Source: Candidatus Zhuqueibacterota bacterium
GTDB lineage: Bacteria > Zhuqueibacterota > Zhuqueibacteria > Residuimicrobiales > Krinioviventaceae
Reading direction: 5' to 3'
Assembly: GCA_016928775.1 (NCBI GenBank)
Contig: JAFGKD010000077.1
Span: forward strand, 1-64,000
Length of the DNA stretch: 64,000 nt
Shown here: piece by piece, positions 1-8,304 of the stretch
Position numbering within the stretch: the first letter of the stretch is position 1
Layout: the number at the start of each line of letters is the position of its first letter
Program-made: the position numbers and the translations under genes
Notes under the pieces: generated by a model
The model's database searches: none
Told to the model about the DNA's origin: nothing
Seen by the model: the letters and a program-made list of their open reading frames with translations, nothing else

Positions 1-759
1 ATCTTTCACAATAACACAATTTATCTGCCCCCTGGCAACACCGCCGTCATTGCGGATGAGGCGAAACAGACCGCGCGTTTTTATAGCAACATTTTTTATA
101 CCGAAAGTGAATCCGCACTCCTGACCCGCGACGCAGAGAACAGCACTCCGTATCTCGATCACAATTGTTATTTCGGCTACAGCGAGACCGATGTGCAGCT
201 TGATGCCAACGCCATTAGCGCGGATCCCAAACTGGCAGCCGTCGGTACGGGCGGTGACGGTAAAGATACCGTAGACGGCTACAAACTCACCGATGGCAGT
301 CCTTGTATTGCCGCCGGCGTCAGCAAAACGGCTATGGACGGAAATTACTGGCTGCCGGACATGGGAGATCAGGACTATTTTGGCTTTACCATTGATGCGA
401 AAAAGATTGATATCGGCGCGCATCAATATTCGAGTGAAACTAGCGTCGGCTCCATCGCACCGGATGAAAAAAGACCATCCATTTTCGTTGTTGGGCACAA
501 CTATCCCAATCCGTTCAACAGTGCGACGACCATTCCGGTTCGGCTGTCCGAGGCCGCCGATATAGATGTAGCCGTTTACAGTATGTCCGGCCAGCTCATC
601 AAACATCTTTACTCCGGACAAAAAAATGCCGGTCGCCATTTTTTTCAATGGGATGGCGACACTGAAAATGGCGGGATTGTTTCGTCCGGTATGTATTTGT
701 GTCGCGTTTGTTTTGCAGAAGAAAGACGTGATGTGAAAAAATTGATTGTTGTGAAATAA
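1..759 (+). CDS. Secreted right-handed beta-helix protein with T9SS sorting domain (5' end outside window)
   Basis: The frame is open from the first base, so the visible 252 residues are the C-terminal part of a longer protein. The first ~125 residues have the Asn/Gly-rich short-strand pattern of parallel beta-helix (pectate-lyase-like or polymorphic outer-membrane) repeats, including N-N-T-I-Y-L and F-Y-S-N-I-F-Y turns. The last ~85 residues are a type A T9SS sorting domain: N-Y-P-N-P-F-N at about residues 168-174, a V-Y-S-M-S-G-Q strand, a G-R-H-F-F-Q-W-D-G-D turn, S-S-G-M-Y-L and a basic end (K-K-L-I-V-V-K). The protein should be exported by Sec, then crosses the outer membrane through T9SS. 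The catalytic part, if any, is not visible, so polysaccharide binding or lysis is only a guess. Confidence 0.8.
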   Translation: MFHNNTIYLPPGNTAVIADEAKQTARFYSNIFYTESESALLTRDAENSTPYLDHNCYFGYSETDVQLDANAISADPKLAAVGTGGDGKDTVDGYKLTDGSPCIAAGVSKTAMDGNYWLPDMGDQDYFGFTIDAKKIDIGAHQYSSETSVGSIAPDEKRPSIFVVGHNYPNPFNSATTIPVRLSEAADIDVAVYSMSGQLIKHLYSGQKNAGRHFFQWDGDTENGGIVSSGMYLCRVCFAEERRDVKKLIVVK

Positions 760-779
760 ACCCATCAATAAAACGGAAC

Positions 780-808
780 TTGGTGTCCACCTTTGAGGTG
801 GGCACCAA
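780..808 (+). terminator. Intergenic hairpin after the beta-helix gene
   Basis: Twelve-base arms at 780-791 and 797-808 pair around a five-base TTTGA loop, with one G-U pair. The hairpin lies 21 bases after the stop codon at 759. No T-run follows it, so it is a weak intrinsic terminator at best. It could instead be a dispersed palindromic repeat; a similar GGCACC-containing hairpin is present at 61084-61110. Confidence 0.4.
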
Positions 809-892
809 ATGGCACAGGCCATTTTGCCTGAACGGAAACTGAAAATGCGGAATAACGGACATTATGGAGGGAGATGTCAAGGAGAATATTTT

Positions 893-2221
893 ATGAACCG
901 ACGCAACCTGCTCAAGAGTCTCGGCGTCGCCGGCTTGGCTTCCATTTTTCTGAAAGCCGATGAAAGCGCTTCGCAAACCTACGATCGGGCAACCACCGGC
1001 TTGCCCGAGCTGAAAATAACCGATATCAAAGCCATTGCCTGTGCGCCAAACGGCCATATCCGCTTGACGGTCGTCAAAGTCGAGACCAGCGAGCCGGGCT
1101 TGACCGGACTGGGGTGCGCGACGTTCAACCAGCGCACTGTGCCGGTTCTGACCGCGGTTGATGACTATCTAAAACCGTTTGCCGTTGGCCGGAGTGCCGA
1201 CAACATCGAAGACATGTGGCAGAACGCCTATACCAGCTCCTACTGGCGCAACGGTCCGGTGCTCAATAATGCGCTCAGCGGTCTGGATCAGGCGTTATGG
1301 GACATCAAGGGCAAGCGCGCGGGTATGCCGGTGTACCAGCTTTTGGGCGGCAAGTGCCGGTTTGCCGTGGATACCTATGCGCATGCCGGCGGCAGGGATT
1401 TTGTCCAGCTGGAAGAGAGCGTGAAAAAATATATGCAGGACGGTTATCGCCATGTGCGCATCCAGCTCGGCGGTTATGGCGCGGCACATTTATCGACCAC
1501 ACCGGATTTTCGCACCGCCGGTTTTGGTGATGAACGTGACGGCCACATGGATATTTATCCCTATATCACCAGCACGCCAAAAATGTTCGAACACATTCGT
1601 GTAACCTGCGGCGACGAGATCGAGCTGCTGCACGATATTCACGAGCGTATCCCGCCCATCGACGCCGTCAATCTGGTGAAAAGTCTGGAGGAATTCCGAC
1701 CATTTTTTATTGAAGATCCATTTGCGCCGGAGGATAACGGTTATTTCAAAATATTGCGCGAACAGACCAGCGTACCCATTGCCATGGGCGAGCTGTTCAA
1801 TAATCCGCATGAGTGGATTGATTTGATCAGTCAGAGATGGATCGATTTCATCCGCGTGCATATTTCGCAGATTGGTGGACTCTCGGTGGCGCGAAAACTG
1901 GCGGCGCTTGCCGAGTGGTTCGGCGTGCGCACTGCCTGGCACGGTCCCGGCGATGTCTCGCCGGTGGGGCATGCCGCCAATGCACATCTCGATTTGGCTG
2001 TTCACAATTTTGGCATTCAGGAGCGCGTGCTTTTTGACGAGGCGACGCAAGAAGTTTTTCCCGGCTGCCCGACCATGCAGAACGGCTATCTGTATGTGAA
2101 CGAAGCGCCGGGATTCGGCGTGGAGATAAACGAAAAAGCGGCGAAAAAATTTCCACTACCCGAGCATCCGGGCTATTGGAATCCGATTCGCCGACGGGAC
2201 GGCACGGCAGTGCGGCCGTGA
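893..2221 (+). CDS. Tat-exported mandelate racemase/enolase-superfamily protein, D-mannonate dehydratase (ManD/RspA)-like
   Basis: A 442-residue enolase-superfamily enzyme. I start it at 893 because GGAG lies just upstream and the protein then begins M-N-R-R-N-L-L-K followed by a hydrophobic stretch, a twin-arginine signal; an ATG at 809 would bury it. The (beta/alpha)-barrel metal ligands are D248 (D-I-H, with H250), E274 (I-E-D-P) and E300 (M-G-E), and H350 lies in W-H-G-P-G. The spacing D+26 and D+52, and the D-x-H pair, match D-mannonate dehydratases (D-mannonate to 2-keto-3-deoxygluconate). Whether this protein has that activity or an acid-sugar specificity of its own cannot be read from sequence. 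A periplasmic location is unusual for the family. It is a single gene between hairpins, without uronate-pathway neighbours. Confidence 0.82.
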   Translation: MNRRNLLKSLGVAGLASIFLKADESASQTYDRATTGLPELKITDIKAIACAPNGHIRLTVVKVETSEPGLTGLGCATFNQRTVPVLTAVDDYLKPFAVGRSADNIEDMWQNAYTSSYWRNGPVLNNALSGLDQALWDIKGKRAGMPVYQLLGGKCRFAVDTYAHAGGRDFVQLEESVKKYMQDGYRHVRIQLGGYGAAHLSTTPDFRTAGFGDERDGHMDIYPYITSTPKMFEHIRVTCGDEIELLHDIHERIPPIDAVNLVKSLEEFRPFFIEDPFAPEDNGYFKILREQTSVPIAMGELFNNPHEWIDLISQRWIDFIRVHISQIGGLSVARKLAALAEWFGVRTAWHGPGDVSPVGHAANAHLDLAVHNFGIQERVLFDEATQEVFPGCPTMQNGYLYVNEAPGFGVEINEKAAKKFPLPEHPGYWNPIRRRDGTAVRP

Positions 2222-2327
2222 AATCTAATTGATCCGATCCCCCCACAGGACGGAGCGCCGTCAATTTGATTTCCGAAATTTGGAAGATTTTGTAAGATGA
2301 AAATAGCTTGCTGCTAAAATCTTTTTA

Positions 2328-2367
2328 AAGTATATTTAATTAACAATTTTATTAACCAACTATACTT
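2328..2367 (+). promoter_or_regulatory. Candidate promoter/operator of the AbiE-like pair
   Basis: An AT-rich stretch carries an inverted repeat, AAGTATA at 2328-2334 and TATACTT at 2361-2367, with two TTAA words between. TATACT ends immediately before the ATG at 2368 and no Shine-Dalgarno sequence is visible, so the transcript may be leaderless or nearly so. AbiEi antitoxins are known to repress their own operon by binding inverted repeats in the promoter; this repeat is a candidate for that site. Confidence 0.4.
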
Positions 2368-2955
2368 ATGAGCGTCTTCGATTTACACAAAATAGACAAA
2401 CTCTTTTTTGGCTATGAAGAGCTCTCAGCTGTCCTGGGAATCAGCCTCGCATCGGCACGGGTGACGGCAAGCCGGTACGCGCGCGCCGGACTGCTGCTTC
2501 GCCTGAAAAGAAACTGCTACATAAGGCGGGACAGCTGGCGCCATCTCGACAGGGAACAGAAATTTGCCATTGCCGCTATCCTGCAAACGCCTTCCTATAT
2601 CTCGCTTCTGACTGCTCTGGACTATTATCAAGTGACCACCCAGGTGCAGCAGGATTTCATCGAAAGTGTGGCGCAGCAACGGACAAAAAGCGTGACCATA
2701 GAGTCGACGGTCTTCATGTTCAGCAAACTGCAGCCGGACCTCTATTTCGACTTTAGCAAAGTGAAGGATTTTTTCATCGCCTCACCCGAAAAAGCCTTGT
2801 TCGATGCTCTCTACCTGAGCTCGATGGGAAAATATCGGCTCGATTTTTCATCAATCGATTATACTAAATTCGACCGCACTACACTGGAGAAACTGGCGGT
2901 TCTCTTCCCTGAAAAGACCGTGCGCTTATACCGAAGGCTTTATGACAAATCTTGA
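2368..2955 (+). CDS. AbiEi-family antitoxin / winged-helix regulator
   Basis: This 195-residue protein begins with a winged-helix segment (residues ~10-60: Y-E-E-L-S-A-V-L-G-I-S, then A-R-V-T-A-S-R-Y and the wing L-L-L-R-L-K-R-N-C-Y). It continues into the C-terminal domain typical of type IV AbiEi antitoxins, with P-S-Y-I-S-L-L-T-A-L, I-E-S-T-V-F and A-S-P-E-K-A-L-F-D-A-L. AbiEi proteins neutralise the partner nucleotidyltransferase without binding it stably and repress the operon. The gene overlaps the next ORF by 14 bases, the usual antitoxin-toxin coupling. The length matches the family. Stand-alone regulators of this fold exist, but the neighbour makes an antitoxin the best reading. Confidence 0.8.
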   Translation: MSVFDLHKIDKLFFGYEELSAVLGISLASARVTASRYARAGLLLRLKRNCYIRRDSWRHLDREQKFAIAAILQTPSYISLLTALDYYQVTTQVQQDFIESVAQQRTKSVTIESTVFMFSKLQPDLYFDFSKVKDFFIASPEKALFDALYLSSMGKYRLDFSSIDYTKFDRTTLEKLAVLFPEKTVRLYRRLYDKS

Positions 2956-3343
2956 GAGACATGAGATCTTTGAGATCGAGGTGCTGGAAAAGTTGAAAAA
3001 GAGCGGTTTATTGGAACCGCTGGTTTTTGGCGGCGGCACCATGCTGCGTCTGTGTCATGAGCTGCCGCGTTATTCTGTCGATCTTGATTTTTGGTTCATC
3101 AAAACAGTGGAGGAGGACGCGCACTTTAGCCGCCTGTGCCAGGCGCTGGCAGAGCACTATGAAATCACCGACGCAGCGACAAAATATCATACGCTGCTCT
3201 GCGAGATACGCAGTCCTCACTATCCACGCCGATTAAAAATTGAAATTCGCCGCGAGCTTGAACAGGAGACGCGTGATTATTACAACCGCAATCGATTCAC
3301 CTTTCTGCTGGATAAACTACGGTTTGTGGATTATGCCGGCTAA
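2942..3343 (+). CDS. AbiEii-type nucleotidyltransferase toxin, short, probably truncated
   Basis: This 133-residue protein carries the N-terminal nucleotidyltransferase core of AbiEii/AbiGii toxins: G30-G31-G32-T33 followed by S45-x-D47-x-D49, the two metal-binding aspartates, and a later L-K-I-E-I strand. Family members are usually well over 200 residues, with a helical C-terminal domain holding further conserved residues. Here the reading frame stops at V-D-Y-A-G, five bases before the end of the convergent gene at 3348. No continuation is visible in the other plus-strand frames. The catalytic residues are intact but the C-terminal half is missing. It could be an inactive remnant held with its antitoxin or a minimal variant; I favour truncation by a recombination event near 3340. 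Confidence 0.72.
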   Translation: MTNLERHEIFEIEVLEKLKKSGLLEPLVFGGGTMLRLCHELPRYSVDLDFWFIKTVEEDAHFSRLCQALAEHYEITDAATKYHTLLCEIRSPHYPRRLKIEIRRELEQETRDYYNRNRFTFLLDKLRFVDYAG

Positions 3344-3347
3344 TTGC

Positions 3348-4286
3348 TCAAAGCTCAGCCTCAAACGTCCCGACATCAACGTTGCGGACGGTCAACTGCC
3401 GCTCAACAAAACCGTTGATCTTCATGTTCATCGATGCGATGGTGGACTCGGAGACGACGAATTCAACCATGTCTACATGCTGCACCCAAAAGGAATTCAG
3501 ATCAAGATAAATATCGCCGAAATAATGCGAGGAGCCGCGGGTGTCCACGGTCATCGAGGGCATTGGCTCCATGATCATGTGAAACGAGCTGGCGCCTGAA
3601 TCATACGCCAACAAGGCACAGTCCTTTTCATTAACCAGGCTGAGACCCTTGAAGTGCAAGGTCACCTCACCGTTCTTGAACGTCGATCCTTCCTTGATGT
3701 TGCCGAGATGCACCGGCGGCTCGGTATAAGCGGCGGCATGGATGATCTTGTCGCCAATCTGCGTCAGGTCTTGCACACCGTGACCTCCCTCGACCGGCCG
3801 CGCAAAGACGTCGCAGAAAGCATGAAAATCGATAAAAGCGTTATAAACCATGTAAGCATGTTCCTGATCGAGAACCTGGCCGTCGCTGTCCGCGATGTTG
3901 GCAAATTGATCATGCGGAATGCCAAAGACCTGGCCTTTTTCGTCCATGCCTGAAGGGGAGTTGGAGCGTTGATAGGACCATCCGGCCAGGGCCGGCACAC
4001 TTTTCAGCGCACCGTCGCCGAATTGAATCGCCATTTTTGCGCAGTGGTAGAGCGGCTGCTGCGGCTCCTGCGTTGGATCGGCAACCAGGTAAAGTCGAAA
4101 AATATCACGATGGCTCAGCTCGCCATTGGCCGCCAACTTGCTGACCTGCGTCTCCATGATATAGTATTGCTTTTCCGCCGCACGCTCACCAGCCAGATCA
4201 TAATGCTGACGGTGCACATCAACGGCGTGAAGGGTTGCAGCCAGGCATAAAATCAGCGTGAAAAAAATGATATCGCGCTTGTGCAT
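3348..4286 (-). CDS. Secreted protein of unknown function
   Basis: A 312-residue protein I do not recognise. The start at 4286 is chosen because GGGAGGTGTC lies just upstream and the protein then opens with a clean Sec signal (K-R-D-I-I-F-F-T-L-I-L-C-L-A-A-T-L-H-A, cleavage likely after the alanine). An in-frame codon 27 bases further upstream would give an untypical start. The mature part is soluble, mixed and rich in His and Asp, with no membrane segment and no T9SS domain, so it is probably periplasmic. It follows the hydrolase gene at 4348-6726 on the same strand with a 61-base gap and may share its transcript. It is convergent with the toxin gene. Confidence 0.65.
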   Translation of the reverse strand: MHKRDIIFFTLILCLAATLHAVDVHRQHYDLAGERAAEKQYYIMETQVSKLAANGELSHRDIFRLYLVADPTQEPQQPLYHCAKMAIQFGDGALKSVPALAGWSYQRSNSPSGMDEKGQVFGIPHDQFANIADSDGQVLDQEHAYMVYNAFIDFHAFCDVFARPVEGGHGVQDLTQIGDKIIHAAAYTEPPVHLGNIKEGSTFKNGEVTLHFKGLSLVNEKDCALLAYDSGASSFHMIMEPMPSMTVDTRGSSHYFGDIYLDLNSFWVQHVDMVEFVVSESTIASMNMKINGFVERQLTVRNVDVGTFEAEL

Positions 4287-4347
4287 TTTAGACACCTCCC
4301 ATTTGTTCAACATTTTTTGATATTGACAGCGAAAGTATCATTGACAG

Positions 4348-6726
4348 CTACTTTATTTTAGGCGCCTCGATGTGCACCGATCCCTGGTCCAAAACGAGGC
4401 CGGTGACGAGACCGTTGGCATCCTTAACAAAAGTGATAGACGCCACCACAACCTTGAGAAAAAACTCGGTTTCTGACTTGGCATATATTTCGACCTTTGA
4501 CTGACCCGTGGCTTGCGAGTAAAGTTGTTCACCCTCGAGCGTAATTGAGAGGATAAAATTGGGCGCCAGTTCATAGTCACCAACATAGGTTTGCAGAATT
4601 TCAACAGGCACCGCCACCTCTTGACTCTCCTCAATCCGAGCGACTTTGATCGTCGCGCCATTTTGTGTGTGCAGGCCGTGGATGATGTGGCCGTTCTCAT
4701 CGCGGACAAACTCGATCTGGGCATCGACAATTTTCCAGAAAAATTTGTCCGGCGCGCTGGGAAAAATTTCATACTCTGCCTGACCGGTTAATTGCGCGAA
4801 CAGACGGTCGCCGGAACGACGTACGGTCAGAATAGCTTGTCCATAATCGTATTTGCCGACATAATCGTCATAAAGCGACGTGTCGACCGTTGTTGAAATC
4901 CTTCTTTCTTCCTGCCTGGTCATGCTCTCATAGTGATAAATTTCCGCGATGTCCCGGGAAATCTGCCCGGGATTGAGATTCGGGATATTCGGCGCGCAAT
5001 TGCAGAGCACAACAACCGTCATGTTTTTTTCGGGTAGTCGCATCAGCGCAGTGTTAAATCCGTGCAATCCGCCGCCGTGGCTGATACATTGCAGGCCACG
5101 CAGATTGGTAATCGACCAGCCGTAACCGTAGCCACCGCCCATGGCCTGTGCCTGTTCGCCGTTATTCAAAACAACAGGTGCGAATGCGGCGCTCAGTGAC
5201 GCCGGCTTGAGCACTGTGCCGCCAAACACGGCTTCGTTCCATTTGTACAAATCTTCCACATTTGAATAGAGATTTCCGGCGCCGCCGGCAAAGTCCATGT
5301 TCCAGTCCAAAGCCAAAGCTACGCTATCGTTTTCAAAGGAATAGCCAATGGCTTCATGCGGCAGATTGAGCCCCTTGCGGTAAACGCCAGTCTGTTGCAT
5401 GTCCAGCGGTTGAAAGAACGTCTGCATTAAATACGCATCAAAAGTGAGACCGGAGACCTTTTCCACGATATAACCGAGGAGAAAATAGCCCGAGTTGCAG
5501 TAAGACCACGCCTCGCCTGGAGAAAAAGTATAACCCAATGACTTGATTTCTTCGATCAGTTGGTCGGTGGTAATGTCATCGGTCACTTTATCAAGAAAAT
5601 CATGTGTGTCCGTATAGGTGGTTATTCCTGATGTATGGGTGAGCAGATGAAACAATCTCACCTCGTCGCCGCGCGGAAAATCAGGAATAAATGTCGATAA
5701 CTTATCTTGAACGGATAATTTGCCCTCCTCCTGCAGTTTCAAAATCGCGGCAGCAGTGAACTGTTTGGTGACGGAGCCGATGCGGAATGTTGTCCGCGGT
5801 TCGATGGGAATAGCCTGTTCTATATTCGCAAGACCATAGCCGTTTTCATACAAAATGCGACCATCCTGGGCAATCAGCACTGATGCGCCGGGATAGTTGT
5901 CCTTGATCGCACGCTCGAAAAGAAATTCGATAATTTTGGTCTTTTCCGGCATGGGTATCTGCGGATCGGCGCCTGACTGCTGCAAAAGATCGGCGATCTG
6001 TTGGCGACCTTTAATCGTCGCAATGTGCAGGGGAGTAAGGTCCGGCCCGATCATGCCATTTGGATCAGCACCATAGGAGAGCAACAATTCGACATCGTCT
6101 ACATTGCCTTCATTGACCGCCCGCGCCAATGCGTCACTTGTTTTATTCTGACTCAAAGGACGCAGACAAAATCCCCAGTCCCTCTGCAGGTTATGGATTT
6201 TTAAAATCAGGATGTTTTCCCCTGCCTGGAGCTGAACGCCCAGCAGATCATCATCCGGATTGACCGGCCGGCCAATGAAATTTTCATGAATGAGCTCTCC
6301 ATTCAGCCAGACTTTGACGCCATCATCACTGCCGAGACCAAAGAGCGTGTTTCGTTCCGTCGCGCTCGTCAGATGGGCGATCGCGTACACATAACAGTAT
6401 TCCAGCGCACCAAATTCTTTGACCAGATCAACAATACCGGTCGCAGCTTGTATCTCATTCCAGGCATAAGATTTTTCGTTCAAAACGAGTTCTCCCGTTG
6501 TCGCGCTGGCGGTGAGAGTCTGCAGGTCGAGCGCCTCGGTCGAAAAAGCTTTCTGTTGCGACTCTTGATCTGTCGCTGCGGCGGCCGTGATCGGCTCAGT
6601 GATGCTCCAGTTGCTGATGAATTCGTCTTCTGTCAGAAGATTAGCAGCCGGATTTGCCGGCGCCATAAATGATAAAACGACCACAAAAAACAGCAAAACA
6701 AAATGTAAGCGACACACGGCCTTCAT
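4348..6726 (-). CDS. Secreted multidomain serine hydrolase (class C beta-lactamase/penicillin-binding-protein fold) with ankyrin repeats and two DUF3471-like domains
   Basis: This 792-residue protein starts after AAAGGAGG with a signal peptide of ~28 residues. Order of parts: a beta-sandwich at ~75-190 (L-F-G-L-G-S-D-D-G-V-K-V-W-L-N-G, as in glycosidase-associated sandwich domains); two ankyrin-like repeats at ~195-255 (V-E-L-L-L-S-Y-G-A-D-P-N, L-T-P-L-H-I-A); then the beta-lactamase/esterase domain at ~265-600 with S318-x-x-K321 (nucleophile and base), Y409-C-N411 and H550-G-G. Two similar ~90-residue DUF3471-type domains close it. The family includes esterases, D-amino-acid peptidases and beta-lactamases; the substrate cannot be told. 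The three active-site motifs are intact. Its own Shine-Dalgarno and upstream gap suggest a separate transcript. Confidence 0.85.
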   Translation of the reverse strand: MKAVCRLHFVLLFFVVVLSFMAPANPAANLLTEDEFISNWSITEPITAAAATDQESQQKAFSTEALDLQTLTASATTGELVLNEKSYAWNEIQAATGIVDLVKEFGALEYCYVYAIAHLTSATERNTLFGLGSDDGVKVWLNGELIHENFIGRPVNPDDDLLGVQLQAGENILILKIHNLQRDWGFCLRPLSQNKTSDALARAVNEGNVDDVELLLSYGADPNGMIGPDLTPLHIATIKGRQQIADLLQQSGADPQIPMPEKTKIIEFLFERAIKDNYPGASVLIAQDGRILYENGYGLANIEQAIPIEPRTTFRIGSVTKQFTAAAILKLQEEGKLSVQDKLSTFIPDFPRGDEVRLFHLLTHTSGITTYTDTHDFLDKVTDDITTDQLIEEIKSLGYTFSPGEAWSYCNSGYFLLGYIVEKVSGLTFDAYLMQTFFQPLDMQQTGVYRKGLNLPHEAIGYSFENDSVALALDWNMDFAGGAGNLYSNVEDLYKWNEAVFGGTVLKPASLSAAFAPVVLNNGEQAQAMGGGYGYGWSITNLRGLQCISHGGGLHGFNTALMRLPEKNMTVVVLCNCAPNIPNLNPGQISRDIAEIYHYESMTRQEERRISTTVDTSLYDDYVGKYDYGQAILTVRRSGDRLFAQLTGQAEYEIFPSAPDKFFWKIVDAQIEFVRDENGHIIHGLHTQNGATIKVARIEESQEVAVPVEILQTYVGDYELAPNFILSITLEGEQLYSQATGQSKVEIYAKSETEFFLKVVVASITFVKDANGLVTGLVLDQGSVHIEAPKIK

Positions 6727-6961
6727 GATAAACCTCCTTTACTTCACGCTCGATGGCTGGGTACAGAATTCTCTTCTCGTCCGAGTGGGCAGGGATAATC
6801 AGGTCATTGAGAATTGATGTCCTATTCCAATTTACAGAACTCATTCGGCAAAAAAAACCGAAAAATCGACTTGCTTTAAATTTTGCTCTCGTACGATAAA
6901 TTGATCACCACGGTTACATCTTGATGCATGAGAAAGTGATAGTACCCCCCTGATGTCATCA

Positions 6962-8218
6962 TTAAAAATTGACCGTCGTTTGTGCAAAAAACCAATATGA
7001 TGGATCCTGTCCTTGCCATTCCTTAAAAATCTGGCCAGGAAAAAACGCTGAAACACCAAAAGTAAAGTTGACAAATTTGGCATAGTTATAGATCAGACCC
7101 AGATCAATTTCAGCACCCAAATCTTTTGACGATGATCCATCTTTGAGCTTGGCTGATTGTGATAGTTGAAACAAGTGCAGATCGCTTTCCAGCCGCAATT
7201 TTTCCGCAGGGGAAATTTTGCTTTTCACCATGATATCAGTTAAACCGAGATCGCGGGTATGTTTTGGAATGTCTGTAAAATAGTCCATATAGCCAAAAAA
7301 ACGGTGCTTGGCCGGATAAAGAGTGTTAAAGCATTCATATTTTTCCGTTGCGGGATTGTCGCCAGAGAGATAATCCAGCCCAATCGCGAACTGCGGTTGT
7401 ATGCGCATGGGTAAGTTATAGGCGAACGCGCTGCTGATATACAAAGCGAATATCTCACGGGTGAAATCTGTTTTACCTGTTTGCACATTCGCTTCAAATT
7501 CCAGATCAAAATGGTCCAATTTAGCATCATAACGGCTGCCGATCGTCACTCGACTGAAATAGGGATTATTCGTTGCATCGACTCGTAAATCGCGGTCGCT
7601 GAGTGCATACAGGTTGTAAACCGCAGATTTTGTACGCGAATATTTCATCCACAAACCAGCCAAAAGATGATCGCCACGGGAGGTATCGGGAGTATGCAGT
7701 GATTCATGCAGTGTGGACTGAATCACATCAAACTGCACATGCTTGAATTTTAGCATCACCACACTGCCGTCAAAAGATCGGCCTGTGTTGCTGAATTCAT
7801 TGACGCCCAATAACCGTTGCACGCCATAATTAAACCGCATGCGGCCAAATTTAAAGGCCAGCCATGGAAAGAGCAATTTGTCAATTTGAACATACCCTTG
7901 ATACAGATCAACATTGTGCAACGAAGCAAGTGTGCTGATCGTGCCATCCGAGCCCTCTTCGCCGTATATTCTAGAATCTTGCAGTTGTGCGAAAGCCATC
8001 ACGTGCTCCGACGGAACAAAATTCAGGCCGAGACGCGTTCGCAAAAGGGTATAGCCAATTGCTTTGGTATCGCTATCAAAATCCTTGTCGCTGCTTTCGC
8101 CGCGCAAGCGGATTTGTCCAGTGATATCAAAGGCTTTTTCCTGTGCCCCTGCTGTTCGCAAAAAAGAGGTGGCAACAAGCAAAACAGGAAGAGCGACTAT
8201 TTTTAAGATTCGGGCCAT
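6962..8218 (-). CDS. Outer-membrane beta-barrel porin, alginate-export-domain type
   Basis: A 418-residue protein that starts after AAAGGAG with a signal peptide ending A-G-A (about residue 25). The rest alternates polar and hydrophobic residues in strand-length steps and ends in Phe (T-T-V-N-F), as expected for a Bam-assembled barrel. Early motifs such as G-Q-I-R-L-R-G-E-S, L-L-R-T-R-L-G-L-N-F and Y-V-Q-I-D-K resemble the alginate_exp porin family, whose members move many different anionic solutes; alginate itself is not implied. It lies 86 bases after cysA on the same strand with no terminator between, so it is probably the last gene of the sulfate operon. I infer that it passes sulfate or a sulfated substrate through the outer membrane. 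Confidence 0.75.
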   Translation of the reverse strand: MARILKIVALPVLLVATSFLRTAGAQEKAFDITGQIRLRGESSDKDFDSDTKAIGYTLLRTRLGLNFVPSEHVMAFAQLQDSRIYGEEGSDGTISTLASLHNVDLYQGYVQIDKLLFPWLAFKFGRMRFNYGVQRLLGVNEFSNTGRSFDGSVVMLKFKHVQFDVIQSTLHESLHTPDTSRGDHLLAGLWMKYSRTKSAVYNLYALSDRDLRVDATNNPYFSRVTIGSRYDAKLDHFDLEFEANVQTGKTDFTREIFALYISSAFAYNLPMRIQPQFAIGLDYLSGDNPATEKYECFNTLYPAKHRFFGYMDYFTDIPKHTRDLGLTDIMVKSKISPAEKLRLESDLHLFQLSQSAKLKDGSSSKDLGAEIDLGLIYNYAKFVNFTFGVSAFFPGQIFKEWQGQDPSYWFFAQTTVNF

Positions 8219-8304
8219 GAGATATCTCCTTTCGTCTAATAATCAAAAAATATGGTGTAAATGAACATGTTCGTAAAAATCTGTCCCAATCCCCTGCTCT
8301 TCGG

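Noticed and set aside
810..827. TGGCAC followed by TTGC, resembling a sigma-54 promoter ahead of the ManD-like gene
   Set aside because: The GG and GC pairs are 15 bases apart instead of 12, and RpoN promoters do not tolerate that spacing.
3240..3599. Open frame that might continue the truncated AbiEii toxin
   Set aside because: It is in a different frame and its later part is antisense to the secreted-protein gene at 3348-4286; the sequence shows no toxin-like motifs.
6951..6961. TGATGTCATCA palindrome at the end of the porin gene, as a terminator
   Set aside because: The five-base arms are AT-rich with a one-base centre and no T-run follows, so it is too weak to call.
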